From contig BCIA01000004.1 in assembly GCA_001599815.1 (NCBI GenBank), positions 684,862 through 748,861 on the forward strand: a DNA stretch of 64,000 nucleotides, written 5' to 3'. Below are positions 44,001 through 55,029 of this stretch, piece after piece. How positions within the stretch are numbered: the first letter of the stretch is position 1; each line of letters opens with the position of its first letter. The notes under the pieces are model-generated. The model searched no databases. It was not told the origin of the DNA and saw nothing but the letters and a program-made list of their open reading frames with translations. Position numbers and translations under genes: made by a program. This DNA is from Furcasterigmium furcatum (taxonomy: Eukaryota > Ascomycota > Sordariomycetes > Glomerellales > Plectosphaerellaceae).

Positions 44001-45153
44001 GGGGCAGGCGCAGGGTGCCCACAGTGTGATGCGACGTACTGTGCTTATTTCTTTCTGGATACTGTACAGAGGTACCTGGAAAAGAACGGGCATTGGGGAA
44101 GTACACAGTACTAGTACTGCGGGCGGAGAAGGTACCAGCACCCACCGGCGCAAAGAAAAACAATGGGAAAGGGAAGGCGCGTCGCAGGGAAAGGGCAGAG
44201 AGCACCCCCTCCCATAGGCAAAAGGGGGCAAAGGGGCAGTCAAGACCCCGGTGCCGGTGGGTGTCTGTTGCCCAGCAGACAGCTGATGGAGGTGCCTTCC
44301 TGCCCTTTTCTGCTTTGGGCGCGAGTCTGGTTTGGCTGGACTGGGCCGGGCACGTCGCAGGGCTCCCGCTGAGCGAGATCACCCACCCGAGCCCCCGCCT
44401 AGTAAAAACGCTGGCACCTCTCCCTCTTTCCCACCCCGTCTCTTCCTCTCTCTTTCTCCCACCAAACTCCCATCTCCCATACAAACTCGCCTCCTCAGCA
44501 AGCCTCAGCTGGTGAGTACTTCTCCTTTGCTGCGTCCGCCACCAAACCCCAAGTCACACTTACACCGCACCCTGCCCTCACTGCCGTGGCCCGCCACGCA
44601 TCTCTTCTTCTTTTCCACGTCAAATTCACTCTTGCGACGCTTTCCCCGTCGCGATAGAGCTGTTTTTTGCTCTTTTGCCTTGGTGGTTGTGTTGCGAACT
44701 GGGGTTCTTCATCAACCAACACGGCCCTGCATCGCGACTTTGCGCATCTTCGCCCAAACTCGAGCTCCCCCAAAGCTAACAGAGCTTGACGCGTCCAGAT
44801 CATCGCATTCCCACCATCAATTTCTCTTTCAGAAATACCCATTCAGGTGTGTATTTTCCCTTGTCTTTGCAGATTTTGAGCTTCAAACGCGAATGCGGAC
44901 GCGTTGTGGCTGTCAATTGCGTTTGCGACCGCCCGTCGCGCACCCGCGACCAACGCATCCCAAAGCCCAAGTGTCTCGTCTGACGACACCACCCATCCCA
45001 ACCCTTACCCTGTGACTCCTCTTGGGGCTTCTGGGGCGTCGTTTCGCGACTCTCTGTTCCCTTCCCCCAAGCCATCACCATGACGCCAACACTCTCCAGC
45101 CTCCGCCAGTCCACCTACTCTTACTAACAACGTCCTCGTCTAGAACCGCCAAG
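41028..45153. other. 4.1-kb gene-free region upstream of NHP6
   Basis: No supported coding gene. Long open frames at 41053-41970 and 42857-43789 (minus) translate to proline-, serine-, cysteine- and arginine-rich sequence without domains, as expected for chance frames in GC-rich DNA. Notable elements are an inverted repeat at 42648-42665 (ACTTGTAC-TG-GTACAAGT), a palindrome AGTACTAGTACT at 44107-44118, several other GTAC-containing motifs, and a C/T-rich tract at about 44415-44500 that looks like a transcription start region. A GTGAGT donor at 44516 and a CTAAC...TAG acceptor ending at 45143 suggest a 5' UTR intron of the NHP6 gene. An unannotated non-coding transcript is possible. Confidence 0.5.
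44516..45143 (+). other. Probable 5' UTR intron of the NHP6 gene
   Basis: The donor GTGAGTACT follows CAGCTG at the end of a C/T-rich leader; the acceptor CTCGTCTAG ends at 45143, with the branch sequence ACTAAC 17-22 nt before it, ten bases ahead of the NHP6 ATG. The length would be 628 nt, long for this genome, and GTGTGT near 44848 is an alternative donor. Confidence 0.4.
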
Positions 45154-45583
45154 ATGCCTAAGGCTGCTGCTTCCAAGCGTGGTGCCGGAAAGGTCGAGAA
45201 GAAGAGGGGCAAGAAGGGTCAGTCATCCACGCCAACCTCCAGTCGAGTTCCGTCCAACTGACGTTCCCCTCCAGACCCCAACGCCCCCAAGCGTGGCCTC
45301 TCCGCCTACATGTTCTTCGCCAACGAGCAGCGCGAGAACGTCCGCGAGGAGAACCCCGGCATCTCCTTCGGCCAGGTCGGCAAGCTCCTCGGCGAGCGCT
45401 GGAAGGCGCTCAACGACAAGCAGAGGGCCCCGTACGAGGCCAAGGCCGTCGCTGACAAGAAGCGCTACGAGGATGAGAAGGCCGCCTACAACGTATGACT
45501 GGCCTAGACCATCCCGCTTTTTGTCGGGTTACTGAAGCTAATTAGTCCTAAAGGCCGAAGCTGAGGAAGAGGAGTCCTCTTAA
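45154..45583 (+). CDS. NHP6: Non-histone chromosomal protein 6, HMG-box
   Basis: 103-residue single HMG-box protein that bends DNA without sequence specificity and works with FACT and other chromatin factors in the nucleus. A lysine-rich N-terminal arm (SKRGAGKVEKKRGKK) precedes the box DPNAPKRGLSAYMFFANEQR...KYEDEKAAYN (about 22-95), and a short acidic tail AEAEEEESS ends it. Introns are 45218-45274 (GTCAGT...CAG) and 45493-45553 (GTATGA...AAG). For the second, the alternative acceptor TAG at 45544 would add one serine and stop at once, so the AAG acceptor giving the acidic tail is preferred. The size and tail match fungal NHP6. The upstream leader is long and probably spliced. Confidence 0.93.
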
Positions 45584-47781
45584 GTTTGAGGACATCTCGC
45601 CAACTTCCTCTTCTGTGCCTTGACTGACGACGACCGCTCGGCGACGCGCCCCACGACGATGACGACGACGACGTCAATCAGCAGCACTACTCTCTACATG
45701 TACTATTGGAATCAAGGCGCGGGTTGTATGATGGCACGGACTACGGAAGGTTCCACTTGAGCCCTCTCTCTCTTTTCTCTTTTTGACGCAATGGGTTGGT
45801 CGGGACGGATTTTATGGGGTTTTGCTACGAGGAGGGCCTCGTTTCCTGCTTACGGCAAGGCTGCTCTGCCAAAAGGAGCGCCCATAGTCAAGCAATCAAG
45901 TCTCGGAATTGTTTATGACACGTCCAGTTCGTCCGTCTGCACGCACAACCGCGTGATCGCGACCAGGAATGAGTGGGCCGTCCCGTCCTTCCCGGGGCGC
46001 GGGTCGATCCCCGGCCTGTGCCACTGAGCGGCCGATTTGATGGGTCCGGCGGCCCCCCTTGATCCCCGGGTTCCGCGCCGTTGGGTCGCGGGGTCAGCGT
46101 GGCAGCCAACACTCGCCGGAGGATGAGGCTGTACCATCGGGTGTCACTCAGCAGCGCCAACAGAGGTTGGTGATTGGGCGAGAGTGTGATGGCCCTGATG
46201 GCTGCCTGGCTCGAAGAGTCATCTGCCGGATGCACAAGAGCTGACCTTATAAGAGTGTGGGCAGTACATGAGGGATGAGTTCCTAACTTGCTCGCCATTT
46301 CGTCGGCCAGGCCATGTCGTCTGTCTATCTGGTCTACCACCCCCAGTCTGGTCGACTGATCCATGATTTACCATGGCCCATCTCGTTTCCGGGCGACCCA
46401 GGAATTCCTCGCGCCGAGGCCAATCCATGATGAGGTGCTTCCTGTACTCGACCTGCTGACATTTTCACTTCTGTAGACTGACAGGTACTTACTCGCGATC
46501 AGCTTGTTGGAGGCAGCGCTTCGAGTACATGCTACCAGGCGACAACACACAGCGCACCACCTCCCACTGCAATCGAGACAGAACCTGCTTATCGCCGAAT
46601 AGCGCTCCCCCCCGCGTACCCCAACCATGCAGCTCCATGCAAGTGCTCTCCCTGCAGCGGCCATGACTCGCCCGACGCCGTCCCCTCTTGCATGGCAGCA
46701 GTCGTGGCAGCCTCTGGGTAGCCGGCAGCGAGCCCGTGACCAGAAGTGTCGCGCGCACACGAACACCGAGCCGTGCGCGCCGTGGGCGACGGTCGCCCTG
46801 TAACACGCGATCGTCGCCCGCGAAGCTTGTTCCCGGCCCCGCGCGCGCAGCGGGAGATGCGATCGTTCGGGACACCGAGTGCCCATTGGGAATCGGCGGT
46901 GCGTCTGGTGGAGGCGCCGTGACGTGGAATGGGACTTTGACTCTCGCAGGGCTAATTGCACACTTCAGTCTAGACCCTGGACTCGGGGGTTGTTGAGAGT
47001 ACGTGAGTGACGGTGAGTGAGGATGAGAGAGGGAGGCGAAGATGGGCTCAAGTGATGCTCATCGCCATCCACGGGGAATGGCCACCACGGCTCCGAGTAC
47101 GACCAAGGAGGTCATACAGACTGAGAGACACGGTGGACAACCCCCTCCTTGAGGCCCAACCGGCGGCGTCGGGTGTCCTTGGGACATCCCATCCGTCCAT
47201 CCATCCATCACATCACCCACCAGCGTGGCGTGAGAGCCCAAGCAAGGCCACTCGCTCACTCGGGGGGTCGTCAAAATCGCAGCAGCAGCTTCATGCAGCA
47301 TGATTTTTTTTCGACCACTGACAAGTCCTGGCCCAAGTACGACATTCTGACCACTAGGACCGGCGGGTTCGTCCGGCCGCTGCAGAAAAAGGACATCGAG
47401 CGTGCGGAGGCGGCGACGGCCGTCTCGCTCGCAGGTTGCCCGGCCATTATTTCCTCCCTTGCCTCTTGTCTCCTCACTTTTCCCATCTGCCACCCCTGGA
47501 GGACCCGAATCCCACACACAGGACAGAGCAGAGCCTCGACCATGCCGCTTCGGAGCATCTGACCCAAGCACCCAAGGCGGTGCATTGAGACCGGCCTTGT
47601 GTCGTCAACGGGACATCTGGCCACCCGAGGAATAATCCCTGTTCTCTCTCTATCTGGGTGAACGCGGGGCTCACCCCAGGCGGTGGTGCGTCGGGCGGCG
47701 ATCGAGGAGGGCCAAGACCACACGCGCATCCCAGGTATCACAGGACAACAGCCACCACCAGCAGCACCCTCAGCAGCAGAA
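45584..47781. other. 2.2-kb intergenic region
   Basis: Contains the NHP6 3' UTR (with a GAC-rich simple run near 45650-45680) and the promoter of the next gene. A CCAT tetranucleotide run occurs near 47190-47215. Open frames are short and overlapping on both strands. I see no gene, RNA gene or repeat element that I can support. Confidence 0.45.
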
Positions 47782-49782
47782 ATGTCCCCCTTCGAGGTCG
47801 ACTACACGGACCGGATGGACGCGCACCTCCTGCAGGGCTGCTGCCGCGAGGCCGAGCGGGCGGACATCGTCGCCACGAACCTCGACAGCCTGCGCGCCGT
47901 GCTGCACGACTCGCTGCGCCCGCACCTGACGGCCGTCATCGAGGAGATGCGCGCCACGGCCCGCATCCTGCGCGAGCTCGCGGACCGCTCGCAGGTCCAC
48001 CTCGGCCGCGTGCACATCATGCTCAACTACCTCAACATCGTGCTGCCGTGCCTACAGCGCACGCTGCGCGACATCACGGCCTTCTACGACGACAAGGCCC
48101 TGTCGAGGGAGAACCGCTGGCGGAAGATGTATAATTCAATGATGGAGGAGGTCGGCGGCCTGTCGCTGCCGATGAGGTTTGGCGTGTATAATAGTTTCCT
48201 GATGCTGCTGAAGCACATGTTGACGAGGTGAGTCTACCGTGCGAGAGGGTTCAGGGGCTCTTGGGTGGGATGCTAACTGCCAGAGGTAGGTCGTCGAGCT
48301 TTGATCTCAATGCGCTCGAGACTCTGAGGGCGAGGATACTCCAGCTTCGTGAGGCTAGAGGAATACGTGAGTTTTCTGGATGCAGAGCCGTGACGGGATC
48401 CAGCTGACGGTGACAGGACCGCCGACGGTCACGGCTGGGCCGCTGATCCGGCCTGAGAATATGGCCATGCTGATCCCAGTGCAGCAGGATCCTGTGAGTT
48501 ATGTTCCCCTGTCTCTAAGACTCGTTGTCTTCCGGGTCTCTGACTCGCTCCCTTCAGAACCTCCACTGGGCAGAACAGATCTTCAGCCTACCCCTTTCTT
48601 CCCGAACGGCCATGCGGCCACCGCAGCAGTCCAACTCCTGGGGCCCGCACAAGCCTTGGGGACATCAGCTCAACATCCCCAAGGAGTCGAAGATTTTATT
48701 CCGGTGGTGAGTGCACCTTCGGCTTCTCTCTCCGAGCATCCGACGCTGACCCGGCCAGCCCCTTTGACGAAGACCGCCTCTCCCTCATGGTCTACCTCAA
48801 CCTCGTCAACCAAGTCCCCTATCTCCTTATCCGGACTTTCCACGTGGGCGGCTTCTGGTTCTCGCTGCAAGGGGCACACGAGCTTCAAATCGCCCGCGAG
48901 GGCAGCACCCTGCTCCTCCGACGATACAGCGCCTCCGAGCGACGGGCCAAGCCATGGGCGTCGCTATGCTTCAAGACCTGGGAGGGTATGTTGACCTCAT
49001 CGCACCCAGTCTCATCTCAGCCCTCCATCCTCGCCGCTCTTCTCCATGAAAGTCGCCCGCTAACCATCCACCTAGAAATGGTCCTCTTCCACTCCTCCTT
49101 CGTCTCCCTCAAGGCCCGCAATGCCTTGACCGTCCGCCTCAACCCCGAGGAGCACAAGCTCGCCAACGAACGCCGGCTGTTCAGAGGGTAAACATTCCCC
49201 GGTCTCCCCTCTCTCTCCACGCGTCCCTACTTCCTCCCCGCTAACTCCCCCAGGCACATCATGGACGACGGCTTCTGTCACACCCTATCCGTGTACCGCG
49301 ACACCGACACCCGCGGCATCCGTCTCCACGCGTCCGTCAACGAGGGCGACCTCCGGCACACACCCGTCTGGACGGCCTTCGTGACGCACCAGTCCGCCTC
49401 GCCGAGCTGGCTGCACGCCAAGTCGCGGCACCGCGTGTGGCTCCGCGACGTGCAGCTCTACGTCTTTTGCCAGGAGTACCGGCAGCAGACCCAGCGGCGG
49501 CGCAAGGCGGGCGGGGCGTTCGAGCTGTGCTTCGTGACGGGCGACGAGGCGGCGCGGTTTCGCGACGTGTTCGCCCCGCGGAAGCGGTCGAAGAGCCGCC
49601 CGAAGGAGACGGGGGAGGTGAAGAAGGAGCTGGAGCGCATCGAGGAGGGGGCGCAGGTCGGGGAGGTCGAGACGCCGGCCGAGGAGGAGGAGGAGGGCAG
49701 GGGGTATGAGAGCGCGGACGAGAGGAGGGTCCGGCCGAGCGTGCCGAGGAGCGTGACGGTGGAGGAGGTGGATGACGAGTGA
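47782..49782 (+). CDS. Uncharacterised conserved fungal protein
   Basis: 538 residues from seven exons; introns 48228-48289, 48367-48416, 48494-48557, 48707-48758, 48986-49075 and 49188-49253, all with sound GT-AG signals and correct phase. The N-terminal 150 residues are predicted helical (MSPFEVDYTDRMDAHLLQGCCREAERADIVATNL...), followed by a linker rich in Pro/Asn/Trp and a mixed region (LMVYLNLVNQVPYLLIRTFHVGGFWFSLQGAHELQI; SWLHAKSRHRVWLRDVQLYVF) that might be a beta-rich domain. The C-terminus (from about 465) is highly charged, lysine-rich then glutamate-rich, probably disordered. No signal peptide and no membrane helix. I do not recognise a named family. Confidence 0.82.
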
Positions 49783-51108
49783 GGTTTCTCTTTGGCTGTT
49801 ATGTACGATGCCCACGGGAGACTGACTGATGACCTGGGTTGGTGGTTTGCGTCTGGACACGGGCATAGCCGGCTGACAGACTGGCAGGTTACGAGTGATG
49901 ACCTTGCGACTGATGATACCAAGATTTTGTTTGAGACTGACAGCACAGCAGCATTGATACCAACATCTGAATTGATCACCTTTCTTTTGCATTTCTCCCT
50001 TGTACTGTGATGGAAGATGATCCAAAGAAACCACGGATGGTCGTGATGGTTTGTCCATCTGCCTTGGTCGCGTAGGGGACTGGGCGACAGACCACCATGA
50101 GAGTGAGATCAACACCACCACTCGGTGAGCCAGACTCAACAGCTCTCCGGCCCGGAAGTCATACTTACTGTACACTCAATTACCAGCAGGAGCCCTATTT
50201 CCCCGGGTCTCGACGCTCTGCATACCTCGTACCATCCGCTGCCCATGATCCGACAGCAGCAGTCGTTGGGGGCACGGATCCACGGTTGAAAGTCAAATGT
50301 CGCCGCAAAGAGCCTCACTGCCATGATCTCGCGAGGTCTGTACGCTGTCCTTTATTTTACCACATCCTGTGTCCCACCAAAACAACCTTCGGCCTCTCCC
50401 CGACGTCGCATCCGCGGGCGCTTATCCGATCTGCGTATCATTGTCATGATGGATCTCGATATCAGACTGACAGATAACTGCCCAGGCTAAATTTGGACCC
50501 CTATCCTGATCCCTGATCATTCAGACTGTTAGGGCCTGTAATTTCCGCCGCAGTGTTTCAACAATGCGCTGGGCGCCAGATCAGGCGCTGGGCCAGTCCG
50601 GCTTCAGGATCTGACTGGACGGCGGGCCCCGGCATGGCCCGGACAAACGGGGGAACTCACGTGGGCCTCGGGGGATGTGTCGGGATTACAGTGATCCCCC
50701 TGGAGATATTGCCCGATATGGCCCAGTTCCATGGTCCAAGGGTGACATCGCACGTCCCCAAACGTGGGGATTCCGTGAGCCTGGCCCTCTAGTAGGTAGC
50801 TTGTGTCGAATTTATTTGCTGGAAGACACGTCCAGGGGCTGCCAAGATGGCAAGATTGCTCCGTACGATGCAGGGCGACCGTGGACTACACAATATTGTA
50901 AGCATAAGACTCCGTCAGCCTCCCCAGATTGCCTTCTGACCTCTGCCTCTCGTCGTCCGCAAGCCATTCATCTCATTCGTTTCTCAGTGTTGCTGTGCAG
51001 CCATTCGTTTACCGTCCGCATTACCACCACTCTCATTTCTACACTCACTCTCATTCCCGAGATTAGTACTCGACAATCGTTTGAATCGTTCCAACCCGCA
51101 CAGCAACA
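49783..51108. promoter_or_regulatory. Intergenic region upstream of the DUF1996 gene
   Basis: 1.3 kb with no supported gene. The last 150 bp are C/T-rich and end in CAGCAACA before the ATG. Nothing else stands out. Confidence 0.4.
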
Positions 51109-52169
51109 ATGGCCATCCTCGTAGCTCTTCTCGCCCTCGCGGGCACCGCGCAGGCGTATCACCAGATCAACGCCAAATTCACCTTCCGCAAGAACATCGA
51201 TCCTATCGTGGTCCCGGGCCAGTACACCAGCCACATGCACAGCTTCTTCGGCTCTGACGCCGTCACCGCCCACACCACCTCCAGCGCGGAGGTCCAGGCC
51301 GGCTGCAACACCAACAGCAACCCCAACGACCTGTCCGTGTACTGTGAGTAGCCAGTAGCCAGCCCTGAGGCCCTTCACTGGGACACCATAACCCTTGCAA
51401 GAATCATGGCTGATTTCCCATAGGGACCCCGACCCTGTACGCCGTCGTCGGCGAGGACCGCATCCCCATCGAGCCCAACTCCTTCAAAGCCTACTACAAC
51501 AACATCCACGAAGCCGAGATGACCTTCCCCCAGGACTTCAAGGTCGTCGCCGGCAACGCCGGGGCGCAGAGCCAGGCCGACGTCGAGCCCCTCAGCACCA
51601 TGTCCTGGTGGTGCGAGTACGGCCCCGAGGGCGCGCCCAAGGACGAGGGCGCCTTTCCCACGCAGAGCTGCGAGCTCGGCCGCCTGCAGACCATCCTCCG
51701 CTTCCAGGACTGCATCAACCCCGACACCCACGAGGCCGCCTACTCGGGCCGCCACAACCTCCCGAACGCCAACCGCTGCCCCGACGGCATGAAGCGCATC
51801 CCCCAGCTGCGCTTCTCCGTCCGCTACGACACCTCCGCCGCCCTCCCCGGCGGCTGGGACGGCGTCGCGCCCCTCGAGCTCGCCAGCGGCCCCAGCTACA
51901 GCTTCCACGGCGACTTCATCAACGGCTGGCTCCCCGAGGCCGCCGACAACCTGCTCCTGGCCACCGACAAGCGCGAGTGGCAGCCCGTCGAGGGCCCCCT
52001 GTCGAGCACCGCCGCCTGCACCCCCGCCGACCCGGACCCCGAGAACGGCACCGACGACTGGGACCAGAGCGTCCGCTCCCTCTGCCTCCGTGCGCCCGCT
52101 CCCGCCGAGAGGATGCTCAAGGGCAGGAAGAGGATGAGCCGCGTCGACAGGCGCGCGGTGCTCGCTTAG
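51109..52169 (+). CDS. Secreted DUF1996 protein
   Basis: 326 residues. The signal peptide MAILVALLALAGTAQA is followed at once by the DUF1996 domain: YHQINAKFTFRKNIDPIVVPGQYTSHMHSFFGSDAV contains the characteristic HxH (HMHSFFG). Other conserved parts are WTPTLYA, RFQDCIN and FHGDFINGW. One 80-nt intron, 51344-51423 (GTGAGT...TAG), splits the Trp codon of WTPTLY. No GPI signal or WSC repeats; the C-terminus is basic (LKGRKRMSRVDRRAVLA). Several DUF1996 proteins are wall-associated or secreted with lectin-like or metal-related roles proposed; the biochemical function is unsettled. Confidence 0.9.
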
Positions 52170-52643
52170 GCTGTTGGTCCTGGGGACACGCTCGCGCTGA
52201 GCCAGACCAGGCCGTGACCGAGCTGAGACCGGTTGAGCCGGCTACTTGAGGCCGACATGGTCACACTTTCAAGTGATTCTCTGTATCTTAACTTTTGGCC
52301 GTGGGCCGCACATAACCCGAAAGTATATACTCTCGAGCACCGCATTCCTGATGCGTGACATATCAGCGGCAAAGAGACTGCTGCAGCCCGTGCCTGCCTG
52401 AATATCGACACATACGCAGAGGTATTCAAAATCGGACAATTGCATGATTCGCGAGGGCTGCCTGTTCCCTTCTTGCTCAACGTTCGACCCAGTGTTGGAT
52501 GCTCAGATGAGACCACGCCATGGTAGCCCCTTTCCGGCCAGGCCACCAGTGTGTCGGTGCCGCCGGCTCCTTCAACAACGACCGCATCGGCCGCGCATCT
52601 GGATCATCAGTTCGACCATGATTGCAACATTCCGCCCAAATGA
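52170..52643. other. Intergenic region between convergent genes
   Basis: 474 bp between the DUF1996 stop and the PQ-loop stop, which converge. It should hold both 3' UTRs and terminators. I see no gene or repeat. Confidence 0.4.
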
Positions 52644-53282
52644 TCAGGGTGTTGCCTCGGCCTCCCCCTTTTCCTTTTTACGCCACTGTTCCAGCATCCA
52701 GGGACGCAATTTGTAATGGGCCCCAAGGAGCTGAATGCCGATCCATAGCATGGCTTCCGCAGAGTAGATGACGATCCCCAACACGTCCAGCCGGGGAGCG
52801 AACACCAGAGCCACGATAGAGACGAGGTCGCCCCCGTAGTCGATGGCCACGAACAGGAACGAAATGCCCTTCACGTCCCTCGACCGGTAGATCTCCCAAT
52901 AATATCGCAGGACACCGGCACACAGCAGCACGGCGGCCAGTACTGCCATGAGCGTCATGGGCCAGTGGATGTCCCTGCTCCAGGCCGAGCGGAGTGCGAA
53001 GTAAAGGCCGACTTCGATCCCGCCGATGACCGAGAGGACACCGACAGCAAGGGGGAGTATCCGGAGGAGGTGCCACCCGTCCCCATAGTATTTGCACTGA
53101 GACCATGCGACAATGCTCAGGAAGATGAGGATGTATGGTTGTATCTGAAGGGCGATGTTGAGGTTTTGAACCAGGTTGTAGACGCCGAGCGGTATGCCTG
53201 CAATCGCCCAAGATAAGAACATGGCAGGGTGTAAGCCGTCGGTGCTATGACTGCGGTAGTTCTTCAGGATCTGAGGCAGCAG
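52644..53282 (-). CDS. PQ-loop repeat membrane protein, 5' exon unresolved
   Basis: At least 212 residues with about six to seven hydrophobic helices. The first PQ loop reads LLPQILKNYRSHSTDGLHPAMFLSW; the second is degenerate (YYWEIYRSRDVKGISFLFVAIDY). Related proteins are lysosomal/vacuolar amino-acid exporters or SWEET-like carriers with seven helices. The coding frame starts after a TTAG splice acceptor at 53283-53286, with an in-frame TAG formed by the acceptor itself, so an upstream exon with the first helix is required. I could not find a convincing first exon before the neighbouring gene end at 53611. The first internal ATG (53222, MFLSW) would drop the first PQ motif. Either the exon is very short or the gene is 5' truncated. 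Confidence 0.75.
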   Translation of the reverse strand: MLPQILKNYRSHSTDGLHPAMFLSWAIAGIPLGVYNLVQNLNIALQIQPYILIFLSIVAWSQCKYYGDGWHLLRILPLAVGVLSVIGGIEVGLYFALRSAWSRDIHWPMTLMAVLAAVLLCAGVLRYYWEIYRSRDVKGISFLFVAIDYGGDLVSIVALVFAPRLDVLGIVIYSAEAMLWIGIQLLGAHYKLRPWMLEQWRKKEKGEAEATP

Positions 53283-53610
53283 CTAAGTCGGGTGGCATTT
53301 TCGGTCAGTGGATGTCTCGCGACAAGTGAGGCCCTCCCGTCACGGCCACCTGTTCTATGTCAAGTAGATCCGACTCCCAAAACCCCGATTAACATCAACT
53401 AGGTATGTTCAAATGGCAAGTCGATATTCAGAATGATACGTGCTCAAGCCAAACTACCCTTAAAGCACCCATGAATCGTCCCTTCGTCAGAAACAGAATG
53501 CCCATCGTCTCATTAACTAGATCCGCTGCTATCCTTCCAGCACCATACGTTTCGAGCCAGTTCCATACTCAAACATACCTAGGCACCCACGGGAGCCTCC
53601 ATCTCAGCTA
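53283..53610. other. Gap upstream of the PQ-loop gene
   Basis: 328 bp that should contain the first exon and promoter of the PQ-loop gene plus the 3' UTR of the transaminase gene. A CACTGACC branch-like element precedes the acceptor by about 24 nt. No convincing first coding exon is seen. Confidence 0.35.
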
Positions 53611-55029
53611 CTAGGCCTGTGTAGAGACCGGGCGCGGTGCGAGGTCCGGCGTGGAGACCTCCGTGACGGGGGAAGAGATCTCGATGGGGGCCGGGGATGA
53701 TGCGGCAGGGGCTGGGGCCTCGGCAGCAATCTGGGAGACACCTGCTGCCGGGGCTTCTGCGACAGGCGCCTCGGCGGTTGCAGCCACCTCCGGAACCGCA
53801 GCCGTAACTGCCGGAGCTTCTGTGGCGGGGACTTCGGCGGCAGTGGCAGAAGCCGCCTCGGGTGCCGAGACCTCGGGGGCCGGGGCATCCGTCGCAGCGG
53901 CCGGGACTTCGGTGCTGGGCGCTTCAGCGACGGGAACCTCAGCGACGTCGGCAGACCGGATGGGGAGCTCGGAGGTCTCCTGAGCCTCCTTCTCCGGGGT
54001 CTCCTTGCTTTCCTCGACCGCCTTGGCATCCTCAGTCTTCGCTGCCTCCGCAACCTCCTCGCCGTAGCTGATCTCCTTCGACAGGACCGGGTCGTAGTGC
54101 AGCGCCCAGTACTCGTCCCAGATGGCGCTCGTGATCGGCCCCGGCTTCGCGTCGTTCACGGGCTTCCCCTCGATCAGCACGATCGGCATGACGCCGCCCG
54201 CGGTCGTGCACATGAAGATCTCGTCGGCCTCGAGCGCGTCGCCGACGGGGACGTGCTCGACGCGCACAGGGATGCCCTTCTTCTCGGCGATCTCGATGAC
54301 GGTCTTGCGCGTGACGCCCTCGAGCACGCCGCGCTGCGGGGTGGAGAGCACGCCGTCCTTGACGAGGAAGACGTTGTACCCGGCGCCCTCGGTCAGGTTG
54401 CCGTCGCCGTCGGTCAGGAAGGGGTAGTGCGACTCCCTGTCCTGGGCCTCGAAGATGCCGCGGATGAAGTCGCCCCACTGCAGGTTCTTGACGGTCGGGT
54501 CGATGGCGCCCGGGGGGATGCGGCGGACGGAGCGGGTGATGATGGCGCCGGCGCCGTGGCCCTGGTACTCGAGGGGCATGAGGAAGATGTACGGCTGGAC
54601 GAGGAGGTAGAGGTTGGGCGTCGAGGGAGTGCCGTTCGCGTCCATGGACGTGCGGACGAACTGCAGCCCGCGGGTGACGATGAGCTCGACGTAGGCGTCG
54701 CGGATGCCGCTCTTGGCCACCATGTCGTAGATGATGTCCCTGATCTCCTCCTTGGGCAGGGGGAGGCGCATCCGCAGCTTCTTGCAGCTCACCTCGAGGC
54801 GGTCGAGGTGGTCGTCGAAGCGGAAGATGCGGCCGTCCCAGACGGCGGGCACGTCATACGTGAGGTCGCCGTGGAGGAAGCCCTGGTCGATGAGCGGGAT
54901 GCGCGCCTCGTGGAGCGGCGTGAGCTCTCCCTGGACCCAGGCGATGCCGTTCGCGAAGCGGTTGCCGCTGGCTTCGCGGACGGCCTCGCGCTGCATGTAG
55001 CCGGTGAGCACCGTGCCCAGAGTCGCCAT
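53611..55029 (-). CDS. Class IV aminotransferase, (R)-amine transaminase type, with C-terminal tail
   Basis: Intronless, 472 residues. Residues 1-325 form a fold-type IV PLP transaminase: ARIPLIDQGFLHGDLTYDVPAVWDGRIFRFDDHL, catalytic Lys181 in DPTVKNLQWGD, and the phosphate-binding LTEGAGYNVFLV and CTTAGGVMPI segments. Overall it strongly resembles the fungal (R)-selective amine transaminases exemplified by Aspergillus terreus ATA, which also are about 325 residues. Branched-chain or D-amino-acid aminotransferases are the alternatives. Residues about 326-472 are extra: first acid/lysine-rich, then an Ala-Pro-Val-Glu-rich low-complexity run of PAEVPA/EAPA-type units. The tail is in frame with no splice signal needed. 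The natural substrate is unknown; cytosolic, as no targeting signal is seen. Confidence 0.9.
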   Translation of the reverse strand: MATLGTVLTGYMQREAVREASGNRFANGIAWVQGELTPLHEARIPLIDQGFLHGDLTYDVPAVWDGRIFRFDDHLDRLEVSCKKLRMRLPLPKEEIRDIIYDMVAKSGIRDAYVELIVTRGLQFVRTSMDANGTPSTPNLYLLVQPYIFLMPLEYQGHGAGAIITRSVRRIPPGAIDPTVKNLQWGDFIRGIFEAQDRESHYPFLTDGDGNLTEGAGYNVFLVKDGVLSTPQRGVLEGVTRKTVIEIAEKKGIPVRVEHVPVGDALEADEIFMCTTAGGVMPIVLIEGKPVNDAKPGPITSAIWDEYWALHYDPVLSKEISYGEEVAEAAKTEDAKAVEESKETPEKEAQETSELPIRSADVAEVPVAEAPSTEVPAAATDAPAPEVSAPEAASATAAEVPATEAPAVTAAVPEVAATAEAPVAEAPAAGVSQIAAEAPAPAASSPAPIEISSPVTEVSTPDLAPRPVSTQA

